Below, in pieces: positions 24,839 to 33,877 of a stretch of DNA of 64,000 bases. The translations under genes were made by a program, and so were the position numbers. Positions within the stretch are counted from its first letter, which is position 1. Each line of letters opens with the position of its first letter. Where the stretch lies: contig JAAVHY010000011.1 in NCBI GenBank assembly GCA_014799485.1, positions 20,567 through 84,566 of the forward strand. Reading direction: 5' to 3'. The DNA comes from Clostridiales bacterium. GTDB lineage: Bacteria; Bacillota_A; Clostridia; Oscillospirales; Oscillospiraceae. The notes beneath the pieces were generated by a model. That model was given only the letters and a program-made list of their open reading frames with translations. It was not told the DNA's origin and made no database searches.

Positions 24839-25962
24839 GGCGTCCTCCTTTCCGCGGGGTGGACAGGCTCGATAGACCGACCCACATAGATTTTCGGGGC
24901 CAGCACATAGGAATAGTTTTTATCCTCACAGTCCCGGTTGCGGATCATTTTCATGAGGCGGGAGGCCACCTCCCGCCCGATTTCCCGGCCCTGGTGAATG
25001 GAGCAGGTGACCCCTTCCGCTTCCCAGTCCTGGCCGGAGTAGTCGAAGCACACCAGGGAGCAGTCCTCCGGCACCTGCCGTCCCTGCTTGTCCAGCACCT
25101 GCCGCACCAGGCGGTAGATCATGTAGTTGCAGCACACGACGGCGGTGCAGCGGGGCAGTCCCTTCAAAAACCGGTCGATGGAACGGGTGAACCGGTCGTC
25201 GTGGGCCTCATTGGAGATACACCACTTGATGTAGTCGTCCTGATATTCCACCCCGTTCTGCCGCAGGGCCTCCACCATGCCCTGGAACTTCTCGATGCTC
25301 TGGTAGTTGTCGTACACGAAGATGCCGGCGATATGCCGGTGGCCCGCCTGGACCAGCGGGCCGATCAGTTCCCGGGCGCACTGGAGGTCGTTGACCACCA
25401 CCCGGGGGTATTTCAGGTTTTTGTAATAGTTGTTGTAAAAGATCACAGGGATGCGCTTCTGATAGATCTTCTGGTAGCAGTCCAGGTTGGGGTTGAGAAG
25501 GCTCGCCTTCACCCCGTCTACGATGAACCCTTGGAAGCCCTGGTTCACCACCGCCTGGAGGCAGCGGCGTTCATTGGCGAATTTGTTGTCCGTCAAAAAG
25601 GCGCGGAGGTCCACCTGGTCCGGGGGCAGGATGCTGCGGATGCCGTCTATGAGGCTGGAGTTGGCGTCGCCGTCCTGTCCCTGGAGGATGAGGCCGATCT
25701 TGACCCGCCCCCCGCTGCCGCCGGGCTCCCAGGACAGGGCCTGCTCCTTGTTGATGTAGGTGCCGCTGCCCTTGACCTTGCGCAGCAGCCCCTCTTGGGT
25801 CAGGCAGTCCAGGGCGGCGCGGACCGTCTCCCGGCTCACCGACAGCCGGCGGCTCAGGGCGTTTTCCGAAGGGATGCGGGTGTTGCCGGAGAACTTGTTC
25901 TCCTCAATGTAGGCCCGCACCCACGAGTACACCATCTCCCATTTTCGATCCCTGCCGTTCAC
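24826..25962 (-). CDS. GntR-type HTH / periplasmic-binding-like transcriptional regulator
   Basis: 378 residues from a GTG at 25962, 6 bases after GGGGGGAG; the longer frame to 25986 has no ribosome site. The N-terminal winged helix reads YSWVRAYIEENKFSGNTRIPSENALSRRLSVSRETVRAALDCLTQEGLLRKVKGSGTYI. The C-terminal LacI/GalR-type sugar-binding domain follows (KIGLILQGQDGDANSSLIDGI, VNDLQCARELIGPLVQAGHRHIAGIF, CSLVCFDYSGQDWEAEGVTCSIHQ). This AraR-like arrangement is usual for local regulators of carbohydrate genes, so a sugar or sulfated sugar is a likely effector. It probably controls the flanking sulfatase and transporter genes. Confidence 0.92.
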   Translation of the reverse strand: MNGRDRKWEMVYSWVRAYIEENKFSGNTRIPSENALSRRLSVSRETVRAALDCLTQEGLLRKVKGSGTYINKEQALSWEPGGSGGRVKIGLILQGQDGDANSSLIDGIRSILPPDQVDLRAFLTDNKFANERRCLQAVVNQGFQGFIVDGVKASLLNPNLDCYQKIYQKRIPVIFYNNYYKNLKYPRVVVNDLQCARELIGPLVQAGHRHIAGIFVYDNYQSIEKFQGMVEALRQNGVEYQDDYIKWCISNEAHDDRFTRSIDRFLKGLPRCTAVVCCNYMIYRLVRQVLDKQGRQVPEDCSLVCFDYSGQDWEAEGVTCSIHQGREIGREVASRLMKMIRNRDCEDKNYSYVLAPKIYVGRSIEPVHPAERRTPCPH

Positions 25963-25990
25963 AGGTTCTCCCCCCTGTCTCCGCACATAG

Positions 25991-26020
25991 GCGCAAGGGC
26001 GGCACGTGCCGCCCTTGCGC
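25991..26020. terminator. Perfect 30-base palindrome between sulfatase and regulator genes
   Basis: Arms GCGCAAGGGCGGCAC and GTGCCGCCCTTGCGC meet with no loop. TTTTTT follows it only on the plus strand. For the minus-strand genes it is a hairpin without a U-tract, so it may slow or process the transcript and not end it. Confidence 0.55.
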
Positions 26021-26026
26021 AGTTTT

Positions 26027-27379
26027 TTAATCCGTGATAACGGGCCGGGTCCCCTCCGCCCGCTGGATCCAGTCCAGCAGGCGGACGCGGAGATCCGCCT
26101 TCACCTGGGTATAGGCGGGGTCGCCCACCAGGTTGTCCAGCTGCCAGGGGTCGCGGCTCAGGTCGTAGAGGAAGTCGTCGGCATAGGTGTCGGAGGCCGC
26201 CGCCTCGCCGCCATTGACGCCCGGGGCGTAGACGGAATAGAGCCACTCGGGCGTGCGGATGCACCGGCCCACCCGGCTCTCCGAGATCTGGGCAAACACC
26301 TGGTTGGGTCTATTATCGTCCTTTTTCTCCACCACGTCAAGGAGATTTTCCCCGATCATGGCGTCACCCACGTCCACCCCGGCCAGGGCCAGGATGGTCT
26401 TGGGCAGGCTCTCGGTGCTCACCAGCTCCTCCACCGCGACGCCGCCCTTGAACGGCCCGCCCGCGATGACCAGGGGCACGTGGAGGCAGCCGTCGTGGCA
26501 GGAGCGCTTGTAGTCGTCGTAGCCGTTGAGGTGGCCGTCCCGGTTGCGGGTCAGGAAATGGGAGCCGTGGTCGGAGGCGAAGATGATGACCGTGTCCTCA
26601 TACAGCCCCTCCTTTTTCAGCCGGTCCACCAGACGGCCCAGGTTCTCGTCCAGGCTGGCGCACTGGCCCAGGTAGTCGGGGTACTCCTCCGCGGCGTTGC
26701 CGCCCAGGACCTTCAAATCCTCCGGGAGTATAAAGTTTTTGAACCGCTCCTTGGAGCCGTCAGGCCCTTCATAGTGCTTCCGGTCGTTCTGGTGGTGGGG
26801 CTCAATCTGGGAGATGGTCATGAAGAAGGGCTTCTTCCTGTCGTAGGTGTCGAAGAACTCCAGCGCCATGTCGTTGATGCAGTCCGCCCGGTAGCCCTTG
26901 AAGTCGACGCGGTCGTTGTTTTCGTCAAAGACGAAGCCATCGTAGCCGTGGGAGGTGAACTCCAGCACGTCGGCGGCCCGCCAGTAGCCGGTGTACCCGC
27001 CCCGCAGCTCCCGGGGGATGGGGGTGACGGTGTGGTCGATGGTGGGGGGCTTCTCCAGCTCGCCGTCGCTGGCCAGGTGCCACTTGCCGATGTAAGCGGT
27101 CTCGTAGCCCGCCTCCTCGATGTAGCTGCCCAGGGTCTTGACGCCCGCGGGGAGCATGATGTTGTTGCGGAAGCACCCCGTCTCGGTGGGGTAGCGCCCG
27201 GTCTGGAACAGGGCACGGCAGGGGCCGCACACGGGCTGGGGGGAAAAGGCGTTGTCGAATTTCACGCCCTCCCCGGCCAGACGGTCCAGGTTGGGGGTGA
27301 TGTCCAGGGGCTGGCCGAAGCAGCCGCAGGTGTCCCAGCGCTGCTGGTCGGTGAAGTAGAAAATAATGTTATAGGCCAC
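26027..27379 (-). CDS. Sulfatase, formylglycine-dependent (Cys type)
   Basis: 450 residues from a GTG start at 27379 with GGAGG 9 bases upstream; 4 bases separate it from tctA. The N-terminal metal site is NIIFYFTDQQRWDTCGCFGQP. The formylglycine motif CxPxR is seen in PVCGPCRALFQTGRYPTETG (C-G-P-C-R), and the family second signature GYETAYIGKWHL follows. Further metal ligands are in IIFASDHGSHF. No signal peptide is seen, so it acts in the cytosol on an imported sulfate ester. It would be activated by the anSME encoded next door. Confidence 0.94.
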   Translation of the reverse strand: MAYNIIFYFTDQQRWDTCGCFGQPLDITPNLDRLAGEGVKFDNAFSPQPVCGPCRALFQTGRYPTETGCFRNNIMLPAGVKTLGSYIEEAGYETAYIGKWHLASDGELEKPPTIDHTVTPIPRELRGGYTGYWRAADVLEFTSHGYDGFVFDENNDRVDFKGYRADCINDMALEFFDTYDRKKPFFMTISQIEPHHQNDRKHYEGPDGSKERFKNFILPEDLKVLGGNAAEEYPDYLGQCASLDENLGRLVDRLKKEGLYEDTVIIFASDHGSHFLTRNRDGHLNGYDDYKRSCHDGCLHVPLVIAGGPFKGGVAVEELVSTESLPKTILALAGVDVGDAMIGENLLDVVEKKDDNRPNQVFAQISESRVGRCIRTPEWLYSVYAPGVNGGEAAASDTYADDFLYDLSRDPWQLDNLVGDPAYTQVKADLRVRLLDWIQRAEGTRPVITD

Positions 27380-27383
27380 GGGC

Positions 27384-28886
27384 TCAGTCCTCCTTTTTGG
27401 CGGCGGCTTTGCGCTCCAGCACCTTGCCTCTCACGATGGTGCCCACGGCCGCGGCGATGAGAATCAGGAAAATGATGCAGTATACGCTGCTGAAGAAGAT
27501 CTTGGGGCTGCCGTTGGAGATGAGCAGGGCCCGGCGGAAGTTGGTCTCCGTCATGCTGCCCAGCACCAGGCCCAGCAGGATGGGCACCGGGGGCAGCTCC
27601 AGCTTGCGCAGCACCCAGGCCAGGATGCCGAAGATCAGGGCCACGCCCATGTCGAAGTAGTTCTCGTTCACCGAGAAGGCCCCGGCGAAGCAGAAGATGA
27701 CGATGATGGGGGTCAGAATCTCCTGGGGGATGGACACCACCTTGGCAAACAGGGAGGTGAGGAATTTCCCCTGGAGCAGCATGAAGATGTTGACCAGGAT
27801 GAGGCCCAGCATAATGGCGTACATGATGTCCCCCTGGGTGGTGAACAGGCTCAGACCCGGGTTCAGGCCGTTGATCATCAGGGCGGAGAGCATGATGGCC
27901 ACGGTGCCGTCCCCGGGGATGCCCAGGGTAAGCAGTGGGATGAGGGTGGCGCCGGTGACGGCGTTGTTGGCCGACTCGGCGGCGGCGATGCCCTCCACAC
28001 TGCCATGGCCGAACTCTTCCTTGTGCCTGGACATATTTTTGGCGGTGTTGTAGCTGAACCAGGACGCCTCCGACGCGCCGGTGCCCGGGATGATGCCCAC
28101 CATGACGCCGATAAGGGAGGAGATGATGGTGGGACGGATCATCCGCTTGTACTCGTCCTTGGTGATGACGCCGTCGTCCTTGATCTTTTCGGCGTCCAGA
28201 TCCAACCGGCCCGGCTTTTTCTCCGCTTTGGCCAGGATCTCCACCAGGGCGAACAGGCCGATGAGGCAGACAGCCAGATCAAGGCCCAGGTACAGCCGGG
28301 TGACGCCGAAGGTAAAGCGGTCATAGCTGGTCATGGGATCGGCGCCGATGCAGGAGATGAGCAGGCCCAGGCAGGCGGAGATGATGCCCTTGATCATGCT
28401 CTTGCCGGACACGCCGGCGATGATGGTCAGCCCAAAGACGCACACCATGAAGTACTCCGCGGTGCCCAGTTGGGCGGCGATCCTCGCCACCTGGGGGCCC
28501 AGGAACAGCAGCATCAGCGCGGAGAAGATGCCGCCGAAGGTGGAGGCGTACAGGGCGATCTTCAGCGCCGCCTTGGTGCGGCCCTGCTCGGACAGGGGAT
28601 GGCCGTCCAGCATGGTGGCGGCGGCATGGGGGGTGCCGGGGGTGTTGATGAGGATGGCGGACACGCTGCCGCCGTAGCCGCCCGCGCAGTAGATGCCCAG
28701 CAGGAACATCATGCCGGGGATGGCGGTCATGGAATAGGTGACGGGCAGGAACAAAATGACGCACAGGATGACGCTCAGCCCGGGGATGGCGGCGAACACC
28801 GAGCCGATGAATACGCCGATGTTGATCCACAGGATGTTTTCCAGCGTGAACAGCAGGCCGGAGGCCGGAAGAATATGCTCCAACAT
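27384..28886 (-). CDS. tctA: Tripartite tricarboxylate transporter, large membrane subunit TctA
   Basis: 500 residues with about 11-12 hydrophobic segments. The family signatures are FAAIPGLSVILCVILFLPVTYSMTAIPGMMFLLGIYCAGGYGGSVSAILINTPGTPHAAATMLDGHPL and IGVMVGIIPGTGASEASWFSYNTAKNMS, read in parts. TTT systems import carboxylates such as citrate, with a periplasmic/lipid-anchored TctC. It is in the order tctC-tctB-tctA followed by a sulfatase, which suggests uptake of a carboxylated, perhaps sulfated, compound. Confidence 0.95.
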   Translation of the reverse strand: MLEHILPASGLLFTLENILWINIGVFIGSVFAAIPGLSVILCVILFLPVTYSMTAIPGMMFLLGIYCAGGYGGSVSAILINTPGTPHAAATMLDGHPLSEQGRTKAALKIALYASTFGGIFSALMLLFLGPQVARIAAQLGTAEYFMVCVFGLTIIAGVSGKSMIKGIISACLGLLISCIGADPMTSYDRFTFGVTRLYLGLDLAVCLIGLFALVEILAKAEKKPGRLDLDAEKIKDDGVITKDEYKRMIRPTIISSLIGVMVGIIPGTGASEASWFSYNTAKNMSRHKEEFGHGSVEGIAAAESANNAVTGATLIPLLTLGIPGDGTVAIMLSALMINGLNPGLSLFTTQGDIMYAIMLGLILVNIFMLLQGKFLTSLFAKVVSIPQEILTPIIVIFCFAGAFSVNENYFDMGVALIFGILAWVLRKLELPPVPILLGLVLGSMTETNFRRALLISNGSPKIFFSSVYCIIFLILIAAAVGTIVRGKVLERKAAAKKED

Positions 28887-28904
28887 AATCGTTTCCCCTC
28901 CCTC

Positions 28905-29420
28905 TTAGAAATCTACGCCCAGGACGAACCGGAACGCCGCCCAGATGCCCACGGCCATGGCCAGGGTGATGATGTAATAGGACGGCTTCCGGCACCGGAA
29001 GTAGACCAGAAAGCCCAGGCAGCAGAACACGCCGCCGATTACGAACAGCCCGGTAAGCTTGCTCAGGAAATAGGTGCCCGCCAGGATGGCCAGGATGATG
29101 AGGGCCTTCACCTCCACCAGCAGGTTGATGGTCTTCCAGGTGAGGGGCTGTTTGGTCGCCAGCTTATACAGCTCCTTGCCGATGAGCATGACGCAGCACA
29201 GCAGCATCACCGCCATCAGCAGGGTGGGGAAGGCCCGGCCGTTGACCACGTCCTTTTCCGAGACCACCACCTGATCCGGCATGACCCAGAAGATCGCCAG
29301 GGAAAACAGGGCAAAGAGAATCCCAGTCACAAGATCCACCGGGAAGCGAAGCTCTTTTTTCCCCAAACGTTCACCCATGGCGTCCAGGCGGGCGGCGAGG
29401 CGGTCAAGCTGATCTTTCAT
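28905..29420 (-). CDS. tctB: Tripartite tricarboxylate transporter, small membrane subunit TctB
   Basis: 171 residues from the ATG at 29420, preceded by AAGGAGGAGAACC; the longer frame to 29510 lacks a ribosome site. It has a charged cytosolic start (MKDQLDRLAARLDAMGERLGKKELRF), then about four membrane helices: LVTGILFALFSLAIFWVM, LLMAVMLLCCVMLIG, ALIILAILAGTYFLSKLTGLFVIGGVFCCLGFLVYF and YYIITLAMAVGIWAAFRFVLGV. TctB proteins are poorly conserved; position between tctC and tctA supports the call. Confidence 0.88.
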   Translation of the reverse strand: MKDQLDRLAARLDAMGERLGKKELRFPVDLVTGILFALFSLAIFWVMPDQVVVSEKDVVNGRAFPTLLMAVMLLCCVMLIGKELYKLATKQPLTWKTINLLVEVKALIILAILAGTYFLSKLTGLFVIGGVFCCLGFLVYFRCRKPSYYIITLAMAVGIWAAFRFVLGVDF

Positions 29421-29531
29421 GGTTCTCCTCCTTCCACTTCTTTGAAGAATGATATCTGTGGTTTTTGAAGGGATAAAACGGGGAATGGGCGGGCGTTGTC
29501 CCAGTCCCATTCCCCGTTGTTCCTATGTGGC

Positions 29532-30496
29532 TCAGCCGGCCACGATGTCCTTGTACTGATTCACGATGTCCTTCACGTTGCTCACATGGGCCTCCACGTC
29601 GGCCACGGACATGGTGTCCACTTCCAGCAGCATGGTGTCATGCAGCCAGTCGGCCACTTCCTGGTCGGCCAGGATCTTGCCGTACAGCTCCTTCAGCTCG
29701 GCGACCGTCTTCTCATCGGTGCCGGCGCGGGCCATGACGAAGCAGCGGTTGCGGAAGTAGGGGTAGCCCTTGGAGCCCACGCCCTCGACGCCGGCGAAGG
29801 GGCCGTTCTCGATGGCGCCCTCGTCAAAGGCGCACACCACAGTGACGCCGCCCTGCTGCCAGGTCTCCAGGATCTGGGACTGGTGGGAGACGGCGAACTG
29901 GGTCTCGCCGCGGGCCACGGCCTGGGCGGCCTCGGCGGCGGACTGGTAGGGGGTCAGCTTGAGCCGGTCGCCCGCGCCCATGGAGCCAAACAGGGCGGCG
30001 GCCAGGAAGGCCTCGGAGCCAACGGCGCCGTTGGTGGCCACGCTGATCTCATCGGCGCTCTGGGCATAGGCTTCCAGGTCGGCAATGGAGTTGATGTTCA
30101 GGCTGGCGTCGGCGGACAGCACGAAGATGGAGGAGTACAGGTTCTCCACGAACACGAAGTCCTCGTAGCCGAACTGGAGCTTATCCGGGTCCAGGATGGA
30201 GGTGATGGACAGCAGGCCCTCGCCCACGAACACCAGCTCGGTGTCGTTGGCCTTGTGTCGGCGATCCAGGTGTTGACGGTGGCGGCGTCGCCCTGCTTGG
30301 CCTCAGCCACCAGGGTAATGGTGTCGGAATAGCTGGTGGACTTGGTGGCGGCCTGCTAGCTCACCATGGCGGCCACGCCGGAGGGGGCCCAGGGGCAGGT
30401 GACCTTCCAGGTAGCGTTCTTCTTCCCGCCGCACCCGGCCAGGGTGGCGATGAGAAGGGCGAAGACAAGGCTGAGGCTTAACACTCTCTTTTTCAT
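29532..30496 (-). pseudogene. tctC: Broken tripartite tricarboxylate transporter binding lipoprotein TctC
   Basis: The reading begins at the ATG 30496 with a lipoprotein signal (MKKRVLSLSLVFALLIATLAGCGG, lipobox LAGC). It continues KKNATWKVTCPWAPSGVAAMVS to an in-frame TAG at 30356-30358. Beyond this stop the same frame resumes QAATKSTSYSDTITLVAEAKQGDAATVNTWIADT; then, at about 30254-30258, one base is missing and the frame shifts to NDTELVFVGEGLLSITSILDPDKLQF and on to the end at 29532. Two independent lesions in about 110 bases argue for a real pseudogene, though sequencing error is possible. The wild-type protein would be about 320 residues of the Bug family. Confidence 0.85.
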
Positions 30497-30861
30497 GTTC
30501 ATTCTCCTTTTTCAAGATTTGTTGGGGATGTGTGATCCCCCGGCTGATTTAAACATAGCACAGGGAAAAATCCGATGCAACAACTTACAAAGAAAAAGCG
30601 AATAAGTTGTATGGTTATAGTGAGCATTCACAAAAGCTGTCTGACATTTTGCTCTGTAATAATAGTTTTACACAATTGTTGGCGCGTGTATCACGTGTCG
30701 AGGGATTTAATGCTATGCAACAAGCCGGCCCGGAAGGATTTATTGTTTTTCTAAATAGAAAGTCTTAAATATGCCTATAAGGAATGGCCCTCGACTTGAC
30801 GGACAAGGTATGCTATACTGGACGCAGGACTAAAAAATGGAACAGCAAGGAGAGATAGATC
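30497..30861. promoter_or_regulatory. Divergent intergenic region with tctCBA promoter and inverted repeat
   Basis: Minus strand promoter TTGCAT (30580-30575), 17-base spacer, TATGTT (30557-30552) for tctC. Directly upstream an inverted repeat ACAACTTA (30580-30587) and TAAGTTGT (30603-30610), 15 bases apart, could be an operator. On the plus strand TCGACT (30791-30796), 17 bases, TATACT (30814-30819) may serve the Gfo/Idh/MocA gene. A short hairpin GGGGAT / ATCCCC is at about 30525-30540. No gene is seen here. Confidence 0.6.
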
Positions 30862-32136
30862 ATGCCAAACCCTGTTACCTTTGCCATCTGCGGCTGTGGG
30901 GCCCGGGGACTGGAGGCATACGCCCCCTATCAGGAACAGCATCCCGATGAAATGCGGGTGGTCGCGGGGGCGGACTGCCGCCCGGAGCGGCTTGCTATGC
31001 TCCGCCGGCGCTATGGCGTCCCGGAGGAGCGCTGCTTTGCCTCCGACCTGGAGCTGCTGGCCCAGCCCCGGCTGGCGGACGTGATGATCGTGGCCACCCA
31101 GGACCGCCAGCACGTCACCGATGCCCTGCTGGCGCTGGAGAAGGGCTACCACGTGCTGCTGGAAAAACCCATTTCCCCCAGCCTGGAGGAGTGCCGTGCC
31201 CTGCGGAAAAAGGCCCATGAGACAGGGCGGGCGGTGGTAGTCTGCCATGTCCTGCGGTACACAAGGTTCTATTCCGCCTTGAAGGCGCTGCTGGACCGGG
31301 GGGAGGTGGGCAAGGTGGAGACCATCGACGCGGTGGAGCACGTGGCCTACTGGCACCATGCCCACAGCTTTGTCCGGGGGAACTGGCGGCGGTCCGACGA
31401 GACCAGCCCCATGATCCTGGCCAAGAGCTGCCACGACATGGATATCCTGCGCTGGCTGGCGGGGGAGGAGTGCCTCAAGGTGCAGAGCTTTGGCGCGCTG
31501 GACTACTTCCGGGCGGAGCGCGCGCCGGAGGGGGCGACTCCGCGGTGCCTGGACGGCTGCCAATGCAGGGCGGACTGTCCCTATGACGCGGAGAAAATAT
31601 ACATCACCGACCCCCGCACCGGCATACGGGGCAGGGGGAAGGGCTGGCCCTGCGGCGTGGTGGTCAGCGAGCCCACCGAGGAGAAGCTGATGGAAGCCCT
31701 GCGCACGGGCCCTTACGGACGGTGCGTGTTCCACTGCGACAACGATGTGGTGGATCACCAGACCGTGAACCTGGAGTTTGCCAACAACATCCACGCCACC
31801 TTTACCATGACCGCCTTTACCCAGTCCTGCCACCGCACCATCAAGGTGACGGGGACGGCGGGCGACGTGGAAGGCGACATGGAGGGGGAGAAGCTGGTGC
31901 TCCACCGCTTTGGCCGGCCGGAGCGGGTCATCGACCTGCGGGAAGAAGGCGGGGAGTTCTCCGGCCACGGCGGCGGCGATTTCGGGCTGATGTGCAGCTT
32001 CTGCGCGCTCATCGCCGGCGGGGGGACAGAGGCGCTGACCGGCGTGGACGCGTCGGTGGAGAGCCATGTGATGGCGCTGGCCGCGGAGGCGTCCCGGCGG
32101 GACGGCGGCCGCACCGTGACGCTGTCGGAGTTTTGA
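30862..32136 (+). CDS. Gfo/Idh/MocA family NAD(P)-dependent oxidoreductase
   Basis: 424 residues; ATG follows AAGGAGAG. The N-terminal Rossmann fold is VTFAICGCGARGLEAYAPYQ, and the signature VLLEKPISPSLEECRAL contains the catalytic EKP lysine. The C-terminal domain carries EHVAYWHHAHSFVRGNWRRSDETSPMILAKSCHDMDILRWLAGE, with the usual CHDxD/HxxD catalytic region, and a Cys-rich insert (CLDGCQCRADCPYD) found in a subset of the family. It would oxidise or reduce a sugar or cyclitol. It is divergently placed from the tctC-sulfatase block, so a role on the same substrate is possible but unproven. Confidence 0.9.
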   Translation: MPNPVTFAICGCGARGLEAYAPYQEQHPDEMRVVAGADCRPERLAMLRRRYGVPEERCFASDLELLAQPRLADVMIVATQDRQHVTDALLALEKGYHVLLEKPISPSLEECRALRKKAHETGRAVVVCHVLRYTRFYSALKALLDRGEVGKVETIDAVEHVAYWHHAHSFVRGNWRRSDETSPMILAKSCHDMDILRWLAGEECLKVQSFGALDYFRAERAPEGATPRCLDGCQCRADCPYDAEKIYITDPRTGIRGRGKGWPCGVVVSEPTEEKLMEALRTGPYGRCVFHCDNDVVDHQTVNLEFANNIHATFTMTAFTQSCHRTIKVTGTAGDVEGDMEGEKLVLHRFGRPERVIDLREEGGEFSGHGGGDFGLMCSFCALIAGGGTEALTGVDASVESHVMALAAEASRRDGGRTVTLSEF

Positions 32137-32171
32137 TGCGGTCCCCCTGAAACACAAGGAAAAAGGGAAAG

Positions 32172-32228
32172 AATGACCCTGCCCGATCGGACAACTGGCG
32201 ACAGTTTGTTCCGACTGGGCAGGGCCAT
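32172..32228. terminator. Long imperfect inverted repeat between converging genes
   Basis: CCCTGCCC...CGGACAACTG and CAGTTTGTTCCG...GGGCAGGG pair around a GCGA-like loop, with a few bulges. It probably ends both the oxidoreductase and the GH5 gene transcripts. Confidence 0.7.
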
Positions 32229-32237
32229 TTATCTTGA

Positions 32238-33803
32238 TTACTGGGAAAAGCGGGAGAACACGAACTTGCCGGACTCGGTCAGCTGCTCCTGCCCCCAGGG
32301 GCCTTCCGGCGAGGTGCCGGGGCGCAGGGCGGCGGAGGTCTCGCCCTTGTCGCACAGCGACCAGTTGCACCAGCTGATTCCCCGGGCATCCAAAAAGTCC
32401 AGCCAGGCTTTGGACTCTTCAAGGAATACCCCGCCGCTGCCGTCCGCCCGGCTGGTGCCCCACTCGGAGACAAAAACGGGCAGGCCCTTGGCCAGCGCAT
32501 CGTCAATGCGCTGCCGGAGCTGTGCCCCGTGGGTCCCGGCGTAGAAATGGAGGGTGTACATCAGGTTTTCCCCTTCCAACGGGTCAGCGGCGGCCAGGTG
32601 GATGTCCTGGCTCCAGGTGGGGCTGCCCACCAGGATCACCGCGCGGGGCGAGCGGGCCCGGATGGCGCCGATGACCCGCTGGGCGTAGGGCTTCACACTG
32701 CCGCCCCAGCTCACGTTTCCGTTGGGTTCGTTGCAGATCTCATAGAGAACGTTAGGCGTATCCCGGTATCGCTGGGCCATTTCGGAGAAAAATGCCTCCG
32801 CCTCCTCCACATGGGCCATGGGGTCGCCGTCGCTCAGGATGTGCCAGTCGATGATGACGTACAGGTCGTTTTCAATGGCCGCGTCCACCGCCGCGACCAG
32901 CTTTGCCCTCATGGCCTCCGGCTGGCTGAGATAGCCGCCCTCCCCGGTATACATGGCGGCCCGGAACAGGTTCGCGCCGCAGTCCGCGAGGCTGGATACG
33001 GCCCCGGCGGAGGCGAATTGGCCGTACCACTGGAGACCATGGCTGCTCATTCCCCGCAGGACCACGGGTTCGCCCGTCTCGCCGCAGAGCTGCGTCCCGA
33101 CCACCTGGAGCCAGCCGTTCTGGGAAACGCCGCCCTGACGGGTCTGGGCCGGTTCCGGGAGCGGCTGGGATGAAGCGGGCGGCTGGACGGTCGCCTGCCC
33201 AACTCCGGTGTTTCGGAACAGGGTACACGCTTCCGCGCGGGTCAGGCTGCCCAAGGGATTGAAGGCCCCGCTGGGGTCGCCATGGACCACGCCGGAGGCA
33301 TAGGCCGCCAGGACCGACTCATAATAGCGGCCGTCCAAGGAATTGAAGTCTTTGATCTTCGCGGATTCGGTGACGTAGTCTCCCCGGGCGTCGGGCAGGA
33401 GGGCGCGCATGAGGATCTTCACCGCCAGCTGCCGGGATATGGGAAGGTTGAACCGTTCGCCGGTGGGAGGGATCTCATCCCAATCGTACCAACCCGCCTG
33501 GAGGGCCGCCTGCATTTTCCCCGCGGCCCAGTGGGTGGTCTGGCCCTGGGCGTCGGGCAGGCCGGCCAGACGGACGGCGATCACAACGAATTCTGCCGCG
33601 GAGATGGGCTGGTCGGGCCGGAACGTCCCGTCCGGGTAGCCGGTAAGCGCCCCGGCCTGGGTGAGCTGGGTGACCGCGCCCTCGTACCAGCTGCCCGGAG
33701 CCACATCGCGGAAGGCGGCTTGGGCGGGCAGGATGGCAGCGGCGAGCGATAGGCAGACGGCAGCGGCCAGCGCCCATCCCAAAAGTGCTCTCAGCGGCTT
33801 CAT
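32238..33803 (-). CDS. Secreted SLH-domain glycoside hydrolase family 5 (endoglucanase-like)
   Basis: 521 residues from the ATG at 33803, 9 bases after AAAAGG. A signal peptide (MKPLRALLGWALAAAVCLSLAAAILPAQA) precedes two to three SLH repeats (FRDVAPGSWYEGAVTQLTQAGALTGYPDGTFRPDQPISAAEF; ASGVVHGDPSGAFNPLGSLTRAEA). A Pro/Gln-rich linker (about 205-225) joins them to a GH5 barrel: LRGMSSHGLQWYGQF, DLYVIIDWHILSDG, VLYEICNEPNG with the acid/base Glu and VFVSEWGTSRADGSGG with the nucleophile Glu. It resembles GH5_2 cellulases. SLH repeats would hold it on the cell surface. Confidence 0.93.
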   Translation of the reverse strand: MKPLRALLGWALAAAVCLSLAAAILPAQAAFRDVAPGSWYEGAVTQLTQAGALTGYPDGTFRPDQPISAAEFVVIAVRLAGLPDAQGQTTHWAAGKMQAALQAGWYDWDEIPPTGERFNLPISRQLAVKILMRALLPDARGDYVTESAKIKDFNSLDGRYYESVLAAYASGVVHGDPSGAFNPLGSLTRAEACTLFRNTGVGQATVQPPASSQPLPEPAQTRQGGVSQNGWLQVVGTQLCGETGEPVVLRGMSSHGLQWYGQFASAGAVSSLADCGANLFRAAMYTGEGGYLSQPEAMRAKLVAAVDAAIENDLYVIIDWHILSDGDPMAHVEEAEAFFSEMAQRYRDTPNVLYEICNEPNGNVSWGGSVKPYAQRVIGAIRARSPRAVILVGSPTWSQDIHLAAADPLEGENLMYTLHFYAGTHGAQLRQRIDDALAKGLPVFVSEWGTSRADGSGGVFLEESKAWLDFLDARGISWCNWSLCDKGETSAALRPGTSPEGPWGQEQLTESGKFVFSRFSQ

Positions 33804-33877
33804 TTTCATCATCCTTTTATATAAATGGATTAGGGCATTCTTGTTCAGGTTGGGCGGAGGCGCTCAGGTCATCCTCT

